NCBI GenBank assembly: GCA_010093705.1
Contig: MU006098.1
Coordinates: 572,666 to 636,665, forward strand
Reading direction: 5' to 3'
DNA: 64,000 nucleotides
Origin: Patellaria atrata CBS 101060
Taxonomy: Eukaryota > Ascomycota > Dothideomycetes > Patellariales > Patellariaceae
Numbering within the stretch: position 1 is the stretch's first letter; each line of letters begins with the position of its first letter. The position numbers and the translations under genes were made by a program. The notes below the pieces were generated by a model that made no database searches, was not told the origin of the DNA, and saw nothing but the letters and a program-made list of their open reading frames with translations. This document shows, piece by piece, positions 11,947-23,677 of the stretch.

Positions 11947-13023
11947 ATGGCCTCTGAACCCTCCTCGGTACCCTATCGGCAAGAGTCTCTTTTTCTACCT
12001 AAACTCCCTGGGGAATTACGTAACGAGATCTATGGATACATTTTCGACGAAGAGATCAGCCTAGAGAATATGCTTCAACAATTACAGCCCTTGCTTACCT
12101 GTCGGCAATTCTGCAACGAAGCATCCTCTCTCGCATTCTCTCGAGTTTCTAGGACGGTCATTATCAAAGGGAGGGATGTTGATTTCATAGAGATTGCTGA
12201 GAATACACTTTCCACGGATAAGATGATCACTTCTAGTTCTAAGACTTGCGCCGATGACTTATTGCGAGTAACTATACAAGATCAATCCAATTTGGAGGAT
12301 GAGTGGCCGACATTTCTTTGGATCAACCGGACGTTGTCTACACTTAGGGACGAATTTTCATATTGCCCTAAACACCTGGGAGAGTCGTGTACGGACGAAG
12401 GATCTGTAATAGCTCCAAAATCAACCTTGCCTCTTTTGACGCTCTTAAAAGTGGCTCATACGCTCCAAGGGATCCGGAAAAACTTTCCTCACGCTACCTC
12501 GGAGATCAACCACATTACGGTCACCGCGGACTCTGAGCTGAAGTACCGTTGGGGATCTAGGAACGTTTATGGCGTCAGTCGTGGCTTGGAGTATCTTCTC
12601 TCTTATGGCCTCAGAGTCTGCCAGTTTACACATATCTCGACATTGCAAATTGCCTGGCAGTTTTATAGTCCTGTCCACTATACTGCGCTGCACGATATGC
12701 TCACAAAGCTGATTAATGCCGTACAGATGGGATACTACAGTCATATCCATACAATTCGCATTCGAGACACCGCAATGAGTTCACTGATCACGCCCCTTGA
12801 GGACTTCGCTAAAGTTTTTCTGGACAATCTTCCATTACAGCTAGTCGAGCTACTACAGGTACCCCCGGCAACACCTCTCGACAGTCCGGTTCCACGGGGC
12901 GTTCGGGTATTTGGAGCTGTCACAGTTCATTTTTCAATCCTGAGGGGAAATAGCGAGCAGCCACTGGCGGTCGAGTTCGTAAACTCGCTACCTGGTCAGG
13001 ATAGGACTAATTTCCAGAGCTAG
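11947..13023 (+). CDS. F-box/2EXR-like protein of unknown function
   Basis: A single open frame of 358 residues starts with ATG in the context ATCATGGCC. The N-terminus has the pattern LPKLPGELRNEIYGYIF (residues about 13-29), followed by LLTCRQFCNEASSLAF (about 55-70). This LPGElRNeIY...LLtCrqi..EA arrangement is typical of a large fungal group often annotated as F-box-like or 2EXR domain proteins. Some F-box proteins act as ubiquitin-ligase adaptors, but function is not established for this group. The remainder, about 70-358, has no motif I recognise. The convergent neighbour at 13623-14812 carries the same signature, so the two are probably an old duplicate pair. Confidence 0.8.
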   Translation: MASEPSSVPYRQESLFLPKLPGELRNEIYGYIFDEEISLENMLQQLQPLLTCRQFCNEASSLAFSRVSRTVIIKGRDVDFIEIAENTLSTDKMITSSSKTCADDLLRVTIQDQSNLEDEWPTFLWINRTLSTLRDEFSYCPKHLGESCTDEGSVIAPKSTLPLLTLLKVAHTLQGIRKNFPHATSEINHITVTADSELKYRWGSRNVYGVSRGLEYLLSYGLRVCQFTHISTLQIAWQFYSPVHYTALHDMLTKLINAVQMGYYSHIHTIRIRDTAMSSLITPLEDFAKVFLDNLPLQLVELLQVPPATPLDSPVPRGVRVFGAVTVHFSILRGNSEQPLAVEFVNSLPGQDRTNFQS

Positions 13024-13622
13024 GCTGGAATCACTAGGGTTTTCTCATACAGCGCTAGTGATGGGGTTTATATGGTGTCCTCCAACCTCTTATTATACTT
13101 AAATCGGCGGTAATTGTCAATATAGATACTTGGAAATTAGAACTGTCCCCTACATCTTCGTTTCTCAATTATAATGTGCACCGTGATTGTCTATTGCCTT
13201 GTTAGAGTATCCTGGATAACTGTTATAACCTCAAAATTTATACGCTGAGCATATACTCTAGTAACTTCGGTGGGTTCTTAAGAGTTAGTTTAAATTTATG
13301 GAGGTTCATGTACGCCAAACGACTTGCCAATGCTTATTATGATAAAAGATGAGAGTCAATGCCTATATAACTGAAATAACATTCACTTTCACTGTCTAGT
13401 AACCAACTATACTGCAGAATACCTCCCAGATAACACCAGTTTTTACGCCCTCCTCGTTCAGAGGACAATAGAAATCCCTCATCGCTGCAAGAGACAAATA
13501 ATCAATGTCTTAGTACAGGTTCAGAAGAATGGAACCTCCAACATGAGAATAAGAAACCACCGTCCAATGACATCCGGTGCACACCCCTTGAGAAATTAAA
13601 CATGACCAAGAACTCTTCCACT
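13024..13622. other. Intergenic space between two convergent genes
   Basis: This holds the 3' flanks of the two 2EXR-like genes, which face each other. No further gene, tRNA or repeat is visible. Confidence 0.5.
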
Positions 13623-14812
13623 TCACATCCAGTCAGTCGACAACACATCTTCCGTCACCGTCGTCCTGACGGGGGGCCCCAACCATCTCCCCACTCTCTC
13701 CAACTTTACCCCCAGCACGATCTCCCCTTTTTTTACATCCTCATTATCCTCCTTCAACAACTCATCCCTCGTGGACGTGAACAGCCCGCTCCATGGCGCC
13801 GCAGCTCCGTACCCTCGAGGACCCCGGCGAGAAAATCCGGAACGATGGGAGTTGTATCGCTTGATCAGCATGACCCAGCGGTGCACTCTCGCGCGCGTAG
13901 TGTGCACCTCATTGAAGCGCATCAAGCCACGATCACGGCTCAGTCCCGCCGAATCGGTCAGAACAAGATATTTCGCCTCGTCCTTGAGCATTCCGGGATG
14001 GTCGAGAAATCGCGTCATGGCGAGCTGGAACCTAGGTGTTGGGCCGTCAATCGCCGGGAGCACGAACCATACGCGATGCCAGGCTAGGGCACCTGCTTCC
14101 GCTGCGATTTGACGACAGGTGAGGAGGGGAGCTAACTGGGCGGAGGAGTGCGTGTGGAAGGACTCACTGGTTGGACGGTCGGCTGGAGAGAAAACAAACT
14201 TGTATATCTCGTTCCTGATTTCTCCCGGGAGAGTAAGGAGCGTTGGACCGGGCTTGTTTCCAGTGTTGACGAAGAGATTTGCAGGGGGGCTCGCGGGAGG
14301 TGAGATGAGCTGATAAGTTCCTAAGAGAGAGTTAGACTACGGCTCGTGATAGGATGGGTCAAGGGAACGTACCCGTAACAGCTGAATTGGACGCCTCAAG
14401 GTCTTTGACTGGAGTTAAGGGCGTTGTACACTTGGTCGGAGCATACACAGATAAAGGCGACTCTGAGGGTTGCGTATCAGGCGTAGGGGAACCAAAAAGA
14501 GAGGTCAAGGTTATGCTCTCCGCGTCCTCGTCTATACCTGCGAGTTCTGAACATATAATTAACCTCTTACTGACAGCATAAATGATAAGACCTAGCCTAC
14601 TGCTCATTTTCGAGACCAAGCTTCCAGACTCATCCTCGAGTTTAATCTTTTTGATCGATGCGACGTCCACTGCTTGCACTCAGTTAATGCGGCTCACATC
14701 TCAAAGATTTAGAGGTATTACCATTCCTTCGTTCCTCAGATGGGGTATAGGAACATTGGTCCGCATTGGAAAGCTTGCGCTTGCTCTTGCGCTCAGTCGT
14801 GTTGAATGCCAT
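13623..14812 (-). CDS. F-box/2EXR-like protein (three exons)
   Basis: Exons on the minus strand are 14812-14722, 14669-14373 and 14320-13623, predicting 361 residues. Both introns are 52 nt: donor GTAATA with branch TTAAC, and donor GTACGT with branch CTAAC. Both are phase 1 and keep the frame. The N-terminal third is low complexity, with a basic start (KRKL) and a possible extra in-frame 54-nt intron around 14592-14538 that I left unspliced. The last exon carries LLTLPGEIRNEIYKFVF and LLTCRQIAAEAGALAW, the same signature as the neighbour at 11947-13023. The C-terminus, after a conserved-looking VLTDSAG segment, has no known motif. Molecular function is unknown. Confidence 0.75.
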
Positions 14813-15446
14813 CTTCTAAATTAGAGAATCAAGTAAGTTGATGTTAACAAAAAGAGTAGGCAACTAGGCATTGGAGCCGATCTCCAGCTTGACTATCTGT
14901 CAAAGTAGGATGATATGATAAACCAGAGCTTACTATCGGTACAACAGATATACTAGTGTGCATATATTGAACGTAACGGGAGCAAATTTCTGTATGTGGA
15001 TGGTGAGGTTGTTGCGGGGAGACGCGTCGAGTAACAAATATACTTCAAAACCGAGTCGATAATGGCAATTTTGCAGCCAAGAACATCAGTAGAAACCTCC
15101 AGGAATAAATGAGCAACTGAATCACTGTTTGACTGGAAGATAAACATGAAGAGACTGACTAAGGCATTCTAGACACTCTTGAGTTATAATTCTTTACAAT
15201 ACATCAACATCTCTCCCTTGGCAATATATGGTCGACTGCGAACCATCACAATTGACCGTCCTTGTAGGCCATTCCCTTTGAGCGTCTATAAGAGGAATAA
15301 GGGAACCATCTCAAGAATGGTTTAGTTGTATGCGCAAACGAACATCCAGTCTAGTAAGGTATATGATGGCCACTAAGGTATATATAAATAAATATCTTAC
15401 TTGCTGGGTTTTAACTCGCATCATCCGTAAGTTAAGCAACATTCTT
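14813..15446. other. Intergenic space
   Basis: This lies upstream of the second 2EXR-like gene and downstream of the CE5 gene. A 64-codon minus frame at 14953-15147 has no signature. I see nothing else of note. Confidence 0.45.
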
Positions 15447-16516
15447 CTACAAACATTGCGAATACCACTCGTTTTGTGTTGTGCAAGTAGTTCCAGCAGC
15501 GCAAGTTGTCGGTCCAGTCCATCCTGAGCCGCCACATTGTCCCCATCTATAACTCGATTAGCAGAAGCACTAAAATGCGAAAACAATTACTGATATTACT
15601 TTTGAACAGTTCCTTCACCTCCAGCTGGTGGAGTAGGATTTGTTGCTGGTGGTGGACTGGCAGTAGTACTAGTATCAGGAGTAACTGGTGTGCTACCAGA
15701 TTGATTCAATTTGCCCTTAACAAAGGTAAGAGCAGCTTGACCATACTTGTTGCCATAACCTTGGTGAGTATTCGCATCATTTCCAGTACAACAGTATGGA
15801 TCGGCCGCATCACAGTAGGATTGCACCTTGGCGCCGCCGGGGCAGACAAAGCCTGCAGGACGAGGAGCGAACTAGGACAAGGTGAGTGCTTGAACAATGT
15901 ATGCTTCTGTTATGACTGGGCTTACTCCTTTCGTTGTGCAAGTTCCTACATTGTACGCAAGCCCGTTGATGAATCGAGGACTGCCCATCTCTATCACAGC
16001 CTTCACCATATTAGCTGCCGCAGCGTTGATCGTATTGGCAGCAGTGCTAGTTAATCCTTCATTAGTATCCCCGCCACCGCAGAAAGCATTATTCGCTATC
16101 TGGCCTCCCTGCGTGCGGATTAGCTCTCTGTTACATGGCTAGTTTATATAGTGACGGTAAGGGAATACCTGTGAGTAGCCCACAACAACAATCTGGGTGT
16201 CCGGACAACGAGCATTGTAATTATTTACTGCGGTTGCAACAGCTGTTGTCCCTTGTATCACTGAATTGGCATAACTGACGCCCCCACACTGGCTTTGTCC
16301 ACCGCAGGCCGGGTAGGTTATGGCCTCTGAGGTCGCACCTGGAAACGCCTGAAGGATAAGATTAACTACAGTGCCGGCGGTACCATATCCGGCCGGAGCT
16401 GTCGTCTCACGAGCGCCAAATACGTGGATGTTGGGACAGTCAGCCCTTTTGTCTGATTCCACGGTAGCGGCAAGAGCATGGGTAACGAAGACAAGAGTAG
16501 CAGCCTTTCGCAACAT
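15447..16516 (-). CDS. Secreted CE5 acetylxylan esterase with C-terminal CBM1
   Basis: Exons on the minus strand are 16516-16169, 16108-15926, 15871-15600 and 15546-15447, giving 300 residues; introns are 60, 54, 53 nt. The start at 16516 gives a clean signal peptide ([16 protein letters not shown]); an in-frame ATG at 16540 is possible. The mature part shows the CE5 hallmarks: FGARETTAP near the start, the nucleophile motif GYSQ|G split by intron 1 (Ser115), and probable catalytic Asp201 (ADPYC) and His213 (NTHQGYG). A Thr/Pro linker (about 235-265) leads to a fungal cellulose-binding module from WGQCGGSGW to WYSQCL at the C-terminus. Such enzymes remove acetyl groups from xylan outside the cell; cutinase is the nearest alternative, but the CBM1 and DPYC-H region fit acetylxylan esterase better. 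Confidence 0.92.
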
Positions 16517-19500
16517 ATTGAATAAGAACGAGGAGTCCAACAGAAATCGAGAGTACTGTGGGTAGAGTGAGTGCTATATGGAATAGGATGGAAGAGCCTG
16601 TCGCAATGCTACCGGTACTACCAGGGAAATTGTAATTATCGTGGGAATGACGGAGATCTATAGGACACACTTTCCGTCCAAAGAGTTATTGAAATGGGAA
16701 GAGTGTATTTGTTGTAAGTTCTAAACGCAGAAAGATTGAAAGAATAGCAGCGTATTTATACGCTGGCACAAATTGACGTATAGAATTTGATACTGGATCA
16801 TACTTCCCCAGATACGCAGTGCAAAGCTTAATCGTCGTTCCATTTCCCCGGTTCAGTATATTATTGCTTCTAGGAGAGTTACCCGGTTTTCCCATATAAT
16901 TTGGAGCAGATGCGAGATTAAACGAATTATACCTCTTTCCGATACCAATCTCAGAAGACTTTGGCCAGTCTTGATTATGATAATCATGGTATAAAGGTTG
17001 TCTGGTGAGTACTAAAGAAAGTAATCCCTACTATGCAATTTCACCCTTGGGCAATCGCTAACAGTGAGAGCCAGTGGTGGCGTCTACAGTATTTGATTCA
17101 AGATACAAGACATGAAAATCCATGAACTTCTTCGAAAGACACCTCACTAGCGCCACGAATGAATTTAGCCAAAATGCAACGAGCCGATACCGTTGAAATA
17201 GAACGTGACAAGATCTAGTGTCAGCAGATGAAAAAGCTTAGCCGGGCCTTTGACTTTAATATATAAAAGATCTATGTGTGATTGAGGCACTGGGTCTAAG
17301 AAGATAGGTCCTAAAATCGGTAGCATTCTAATTGTGATACGCCAGTCTTATCCACATAAGAGTCGAAACCCGGAGGATGGGTACGCAAACCCAGTCGGCG
17401 AAAGACTGAATTATTAAGGTTTCCAAACGCTAGTTGGACGATTCTCGAATTGTTTGAATTACCGTCCTGAAAGAACCGGTGGTAAGGGTTCACTCGTTAC
17501 AAATTTCGTTCGTGCATCAATGTTGGATTGGTCCGACAACGATTGCAAAGCAGGAGCCTACTAGGATTGCCTTTCCTAATAGTTCAGATATCAATACCCG
17601 ATTCTGGTCAGATCGATAGTTCTGCGTTGATGCAGCTATGGTTCTTGCTCGAACTACCATTTCGTTTGCTGAGGGATGCAATCCGTTTAGCAAACTTATG
17701 ATGTTAAACCAGTATGCCCCTCAAGCAGGGTAAATAGCCAGTCAGAAAACTTTGTAAGCTAACAACCAGTTCTAGAGTTTGGCCTTGAAAAGCTCCGTGG
17801 ATGTGAGAGCCATCTCGTCGGTCTAGGGCAAGAGCATTGAGATGCTGAGGAGCCACTGAGGATGTAAAGAAACCTACGACTTCTTTACGTTCCCTCCAGG
17901 ATCATATCGAAGACAGAATTACTTGACAAGTTTGCCTGTATCCCTTGTTTGTCCATGAAGAGGGGACCTTCACCAAACGCAGGGAGCTAGAATCATTGTT
18001 GTAAGCACCTCTGACATATTCATGATCTTCGTCTTAAATAAGAACCGAACAGTTTTCTGTACTTTCCTCGTCTGACCTGTTTTTGCTGATCAACTTACTA
18101 GCAGATAATGAACCTGGCATTCTTCGTAGCTTTCTGGTAGGCCACAGCAACCAATACGATCGAGATTCATGCCGTGTATTCTTTCGAGCTCCTAAGGATT
18201 CAGAAAGAGTATAAGCGGTACCGAAGAGGGAGATGCCTTCCCTGGAGCCTTCGTGGATGGCTCAACTTGCCCAAGAAGTAATTTTATGAGGTCTCTTCCA
18301 AGACCTAGGCGTTCTCAATGCGGTTCTTTAAGATGTAATATATAGCAGATGCCCAAGTAAATCTCTAGCTGCTCTACTCCCCGCCCCAGTTCTCATCTAT
18401 TGTAACCTTCAAAGCTTCGATAACAGTTTATTCTCGACATATTTGAACGACGTGGAAGGACATGTATTGGCCTGGGATCCAGCAAGTCGGGGTCGGGGAT
18501 AAATCATGGTTTGGTCGAGCTCCAAAATCGTATCATACCACCATATCCTCAAGGCCAAGGGGTCCCTTTTTCCCTAAACTTGATTCGCAAAGAGGTGCTA
18601 AGGACCGATGTATGCACCTATAAACTCGCACACCTTCGCTAGGGCAGGGATAAAGAAGTCAGAGGATAGGGACCGGAAAGAGTGCGACTGTATCGCTGTA
18701 ATACTTGCTGTACAACTGTCGTTTGACTGAAGAGAAGTGCGAAGCGAATATCGACGAAGGGCACAGGTTTACTCGCAGGTGATGCTTTGCTAGCAGACCC
18801 AACACGACAATAGCAGGATAAACAATAGATACCGTTATTGACATTGTCCCTATTGTACTCATTGTAGGCTTCAGGCCTCATGATCCAGCAGCAGGAACGA
18901 GATGAGGGTTGACGTCCAGATTCAGCTTGAGACAGAACGTAGGATCGCTGACTAAGGCGAAACATCTCGTCACCATCCACGCCATCGTCACCAGCACTCA
19001 ACTCAATCGCAATCATACTGTAATGGAAATCTAGATTGGAAAACATTATGATTTGCAGAATCGCCAATTCATGGGCTTATCCTCTCTACCGCCGTATCCT
19101 CGCCGCAAGAGCTTGATACCGTTGGTACGGTAATAATGATAAACCTACTTCAACCCGCCACTGGATTTCAAATTCTTCGGTTTGTGATCGGTTAAGACAA
19201 TTTCATTTTTGTAGCCTGCGGTTCATGGGCGAAATATATCAACATGTCTCTTCACTTGCCACAGATGATCCTGTCCGTTGCTTCACGCTCACTGTACTCT
19301 AGTCCCATCCGGCAAATACTCGAACCTAGATTACGTACAGCTGTAAGAATATTGATAGTTTACAAGTTGATATACGTCGCAGCAGTTTGTTGTTTTACTC
19401 CGTCATACCTCCAAGAGAAACCGTACAGCAAGCCGTCGTGGCCGTAAAGACTATGACAACAGAAAGCATCATCAATATACGCACATAAGACAATGTACAC

Positions 19501-19590
19501 AATGGTCCTAGAATAGAAAGGTTTCTACCGATATAGTTCAAGCTTCCTGCTCCAACGTTAAAAGCTGAAGGTCAATTATGTTCTAAGTCC
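16517..19590. other. Three-kilobase stretch with no supported gene
   Basis: This covers the CE5 promoter side and a long interval before the HET gene stop. Frames are short. The longest (minus, 18639-19067, 142 codons) has a hydrophobic run in an overlapping frame, but no family signature and no convincing splice plan. A TATATAAAAG word at about 17260 has no gene downstream that I can support. Old gene or transposon remains are possible. Confidence 0.45.
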
Positions 19591-21378
19591 TCAATGAATA
19601 AACAGATCCTGATCCCCATACTTATGTTCCCAATCGTCAGGCATTACTTCGCCATCCATGATTCCATGTATGTACGCATCTCCTACCAATTGAAATTTGG
19701 ACTCTGATATATTTCGAAGTATCAATGGGACCGGGCCTCCACGAGCAAGACAGACATAGTCTTCAATCCTCGTCCCTATAGGTACCCATCCCAAAAACCC
19801 ATTATCGGTCAGACAAAAATCTCGATGAGTCATGAATGCGTTCCTGTAACGAATTTGCTCTTCACGTACAACGGAGTCCTTTGACAAGTCTGAACCAAAA
19901 AGATAGGCACTTACGGTAGGATCCAGATAGTGACTGCCATATGCTCCAACCCCGTCCCACCTCCGGGTCCTAGTCCAGCTTCCATCTTTCTCCCCTCCAT
20001 CGCGCACCACTAAACGCCACCATAGCTCATCAAATGGCTCGTTTCTGGAAACTGGCCGTTCGCTTGCTAGGTTACGACATGCCATGAGCCAGGCACGCAA
20101 TTCGGTTGCGTCATTTGACTGCACATGGTCCACGTACGACAAGACCTTACTCACACGCGAGAATACACGACCACTGAGAACAAGTATTTCTTTATCGACC
20201 CCCTCATACCGCGGATTATGGACTAACCGCGAACCTGCTTGATATGCAGGAGAAAACTGAAAGTATCCCTCGCAAGAAAGTCGTTGAAAATCTGGGACCC
20301 ACGATGGAAGCACAAGGTCGGAAGGAGCGGTAGAATTTCTTGCTGCTAGTGAAAGGGGGAAGTATGGTTGGAATGATTCTAGGCACCATCGCGTTGCTTG
20401 GATGAAGACCTTTTCCAGGGGAAGGCTATAATCAACCTGCAATTGAATATGTGGAACGTCCGTTGCAAGCGGAAATACAGCGTAAATTCTGTCCCTTGGA
20501 TCCGTTGATTTATGATACCTAACTTGGTATAATAACAAACTGAGCGGCAAAGTTTGAGCATATCTATCCCGGGTCCTTTGCATCAAAAAGACTATATGAA
20601 ATGAATTCGAGATGAGTAAAGAATGAGACATACTCTGCATCATTAAATGATCCGTGAAGATTGTTTCAATGGATAATTCGAGCGAATCCCATGATAATTC
20701 ATGTTCGCCGCATAGGACTATAGCTGTTTTTGACACACCAATTTCTTGTAATACCCATACGCGTTCAAACCATGAATGTGAGAGAAACCCCTGCAGAGCT
20801 TCGAACGAAGTAAGCTCTGCTAATGAATCTTTGGAATTCCGGACAACCTGTCTTAAGGCGGTTCTGCATTCTTCTGAACCCCAAGAGAACAGATTAGTTG
20901 TCTGAGCAAGCCTTTCTAGAAATCTAATAGCAATAACGTCTGAATCTGTACACTCTCCCAACCATACGAGCGTTCGGCTAGCATTGCTATAGATTTCCCG
21001 CATAATAGGTACTTGCTGATTACGCTCAGGGATATCATCTTGGTTAATACATATAGCATCAGCCCAGAGCATTCGCTTCTTGTCTGGGTAGCGTAGTCTT
21101 CGTAGAGCTACGTATAGGCTTTCCGTTATAGCAAGGTCCTCTCCGTGGCACAGGACCTTTCGAGAGCGGGTGTTGTCACCCCAGACGTACGAAAGAGCTT
21201 CGTACGCGGCAATAGTCTTGACATCCCTTGAAGGTAGTCGGCAGTGGAAAGGGTCTTTTGAATTAACACCTGTGATGGAGAGTTGGCAGTGGATAGGATC
21301 TTCTCCTGAGCCAGGCTCTAATACTAGGATTCGAGCGCTTGCTTGGTCCGGAAGAGGGACGTATTGAAATGGGGCCAT
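19591..21378 (-). CDS. HET-domain (heterokaryon incompatibility) protein
   Basis: A single exon encodes 595 residues. The HET domain runs from about residue 55 to 220. Its classic blocks are YEALSYVWGD (59-68), LWADAICINQDD (104-115), and the stretch from MREIYSNASR to TLVWLGE (126-142), followed by the FLSHSWFERVWVLQEI block. The C-terminal half holds SRVSKVLSY and a final W-rich region seen in many HET proteins. HET proteins can trigger cell death when different strains fuse, usually with a partner protein. No partner gene is adjacent, so this may be an orphan family member of unknown specificity. The frame is intact, with no sign of decay. Confidence 0.93.
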   Translation of the reverse strand: MAPFQYVPLPDQASARILVLEPGSGEDPIHCQLSITGVNSKDPFHCRLPSRDVKTIAAYEALSYVWGDNTRSRKVLCHGEDLAITESLYVALRRLRYPDKKRMLWADAICINQDDIPERNQQVPIMREIYSNASRTLVWLGECTDSDVIAIRFLERLAQTTNLFSWGSEECRTALRQVVRNSKDSLAELTSFEALQGFLSHSWFERVWVLQEIGVSKTAIVLCGEHELSWDSLELSIETIFTDHLMMQSMSHSLLISNSFHIVFLMQRTRDRYAQTLPLSLLLYQVRYHKSTDPRDRIYAVFPLATDVPHIQLQVDYSLPLEKVFIQATRWCLESFQPYFPLSLAARNSTAPSDLVLPSWVPDFQRLSCEGYFQFSPAYQAGSRLVHNPRYEGVDKEILVLSGRVFSRVSKVLSYVDHVQSNDATELRAWLMACRNLASERPVSRNEPFDELWWRLVVRDGGEKDGSWTRTRRWDGVGAYGSHYLDPTVSAYLFGSDLSKDSVVREEQIRYRNAFMTHRDFCLTDNGFLGWVPIGTRIEDYVCLARGGPVPLILRNISESKFQLVGDAYIHGIMDGEVMPDDWEHKYGDQDLFIH

Positions 21379-22283
21379 CTCAAATCATAAAAAGATGGAA
21401 TATGTGTGAAAGAATCTAGCTGAACTTGAGGGGAGGCGGGAATAATGGCAACCTGGAAGGCTGCGAACGCTTTTCGACTCGCACAGGGACGGTGCCTACA
21501 ACTTGCGCAAGTTGCGCCTATTCCTTCCCAAATGTCTAAAGCTGAAGGCAACCGAAGTAAGGATAATATGTGCATGTAGGAGGTTTAGTAACGGCCCCTA
21601 TAGAGGCGAGTATTCCAAAATTTTCATTGTGTTTGTACGCGGCCTAGAAGTATATCGGCTTGAATTTAGGGAAAGACAGGGAAAGCATCGCCCGATTTAG
21701 ACATGAAGAGTTACATTCATGAGGCAGATGAAGAGTTAGAGGTAGTGTTTCATAAGTGGCTTAAAATGTCCGAAGATGTCAACGAGGGAGGTTGAACGCA
21801 AGGAGACAGTTTGGACTTTGGATACCTTGGCAGAGATCCCGAGGTCTTGAGCTAAATTTAACATCCAATCCGGCATAAAAGGGGCTTAGTAGGATTTGGA
21901 CTTGAGCCAACGTCACTTGGCGCCATTCTCTGACCAGACATTGGACAACAACTATATTGCTGTCCTTCTCCGACAGCTCTTTTACATCTGTTGTGCCATC
22001 AGAATTCATGGAAAGGACCTTGGTACTACATGATATCTCTTGGTTGTCCTGAAGTGGATGTGCCCCGCAGTATGCTGTGTTTCCCCAGGCTCAACCCTCA
22101 AGGGTTCAAGCTGCTAAGGAGTTGGGACAAATGCCAGGCTCAAAGGTATGCAACCCTATATTGGATAATTATTTAGCACTGGATAACATCACCTTTGTGT
22201 TATAAAAGTGTCCAGCGCTATGGTCAAACATAGCATGAGAATTCCTCATTTTAACATAGGAATAACCTTCACCCATAAACAAC
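21379..22283. promoter_or_regulatory. Shared upstream region of HET and rhodopsin-like genes
   Basis: The HET gene (minus) and the rhodopsin-like gene (plus) diverge from here, so both promoters must lie in these 905 bases. No clear TATA box or other known site stands out. Short frames of 60-83 codons lack signatures. Confidence 0.4.
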
Positions 22284-23677
22284 ATGAATGGGACTCTAGA
22301 AGGCATGAGCATCATGTATCAACCTGCACTGACTCCTCCGGCAGGTGTGGTCCCTAACTTTGTTGATCCGCCTGGATCGGATCCAAAGCAGAGAGTCAAG
22401 ATGATAATTCTCCATGCTCTATTCCCTTTTCTACTTGGACCAGTTCCCTTGTATACTAGGTTCTGCATTTTGAAGAGGTCGTCATGGCAAGATTGTAGGT
22501 TTTTCTCTTCTTGATTAGAATTCTTTTACCGACTAATCATCTCTTAGACGTATTCATCCTAGCATTTGTAAGATAATGGCAGTATATGACCACATCGAGA
22601 ATCTAACAATAAAGGCTTCATACGTCGTCTACATCGCTCTAATTGTTCTCCAATTACAGCACGGCGCCGGAATCAATCAGTGGAATGTCCCAGTCTGGAA
22701 ATATCTTTTGTTTGATAAGGTATATCCAAAGAGAGCCCTAATAGTCCGTTTCCCTTTGTAATACTGACCATTCTAGTACGTCCATGTTGGTGTCGTTATA
22801 TACAACATCTACATCATGACCATTAGAGCCGCAATCCTGCTTCAATTCATGGGCTTCTTTGTTCCACCGTCTGCGGGAGTCAGACGCAGGTTCTACCTTA
22901 TTCATATCCTTCTTTGGACTAATGTTCTCTTTTATATTTCCGTATCTATTTGCGAAGCTTTTACCTGTCGACCGGACCTTAACTCACCGACCTTAGGGCC
23001 TGAGAAGACTTGCCTTAGGGCAATTAATATCTTCGCAGTAACAGGAGCAGTTAATATAATATACGACTTGATCATGCTTGGCATGCCTCTTATATGGATA
23101 TGGAAACTCCAACTCCCTGCTTCACGCAAAGTAGGAGTTTTTATAGTATTTGGGTTCGGAACTTGGTAAGATGAATCCTAATATATTGTAATTACGCTTG
23201 CTGACAGTTCTAGTGCCCTTGTTTTTAGCATAATGCGAGAAGTAGTGACGTTAAAGGTCCTAGATAGTGTGGATAGGACATACGACTACGCACGCGTAGC
23301 TTTCTTCTTGTGAGTCAATAAATCTTAAACGATCTTTCGCATTCTATTACCGAATGACATTTGGACTGACAGATAGTAGCGCCATTGAGAATTGTGCAGG
23401 TTTCCTCTGTTACTGCCTCCCTTCCTTCCCGAAATTTGTACGCCACTTCAAGGAAAAACTGTTCCCGAAGCAGAAATCGAAACTCCTACGTCTTACCTCG
23501 AAAGTCTCAACCATCACAAGCCGTGAAGAAACTGAAGTACAGTCAGTGAATTCCGGCCGGCCACTACAGGATCAATATTACTCTACAACAGATGAAAAAT
23601 CGATAGTTGGAAAATCAGATCTATTGACAACCATCAAGAGATTACTAGCTGTTTTCCGGCGGTCGAGCGCAGGCTAA
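22284..23677 (+). CDS. Rhodopsin-like fungal seven-helix membrane protein
   Basis: Six exons fit in phase: 22284-22494, 22548-22567, 22615-22719, 22777-23165, 23208-23309 and 23377-23677, giving 375 residues. Exon 2 is a 20-nt microexon; without it the second helix (YVFILAF|ASYVVYIALIV) is broken, and introns 1 and 2 both have good donors and branch sites (GACTAATC, TCTAACA). Features of the fungal rhodopsin-domain group (PTH11-like, formerly grouped with SAT5) include HGAGINQWNVP after helix 2, GVVIYNIYIMTIRAAIL in helix 3, C.....LNSPTLGPEKTC in an extracellular loop, and SAIENCAGFLCYCLP in helix 7. The C-terminal tail of about 90 residues is polar. Ligand and function are unknown. The acceptor of the last intron is ambiguous by three bases. 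Confidence 0.82.

Noticed and set aside
18639-19067. 142-codon minus-strand frame
   Set aside because: No family signature, no signal peptide and an overlapping frame with equal claim; no splice plan joins it to anything.
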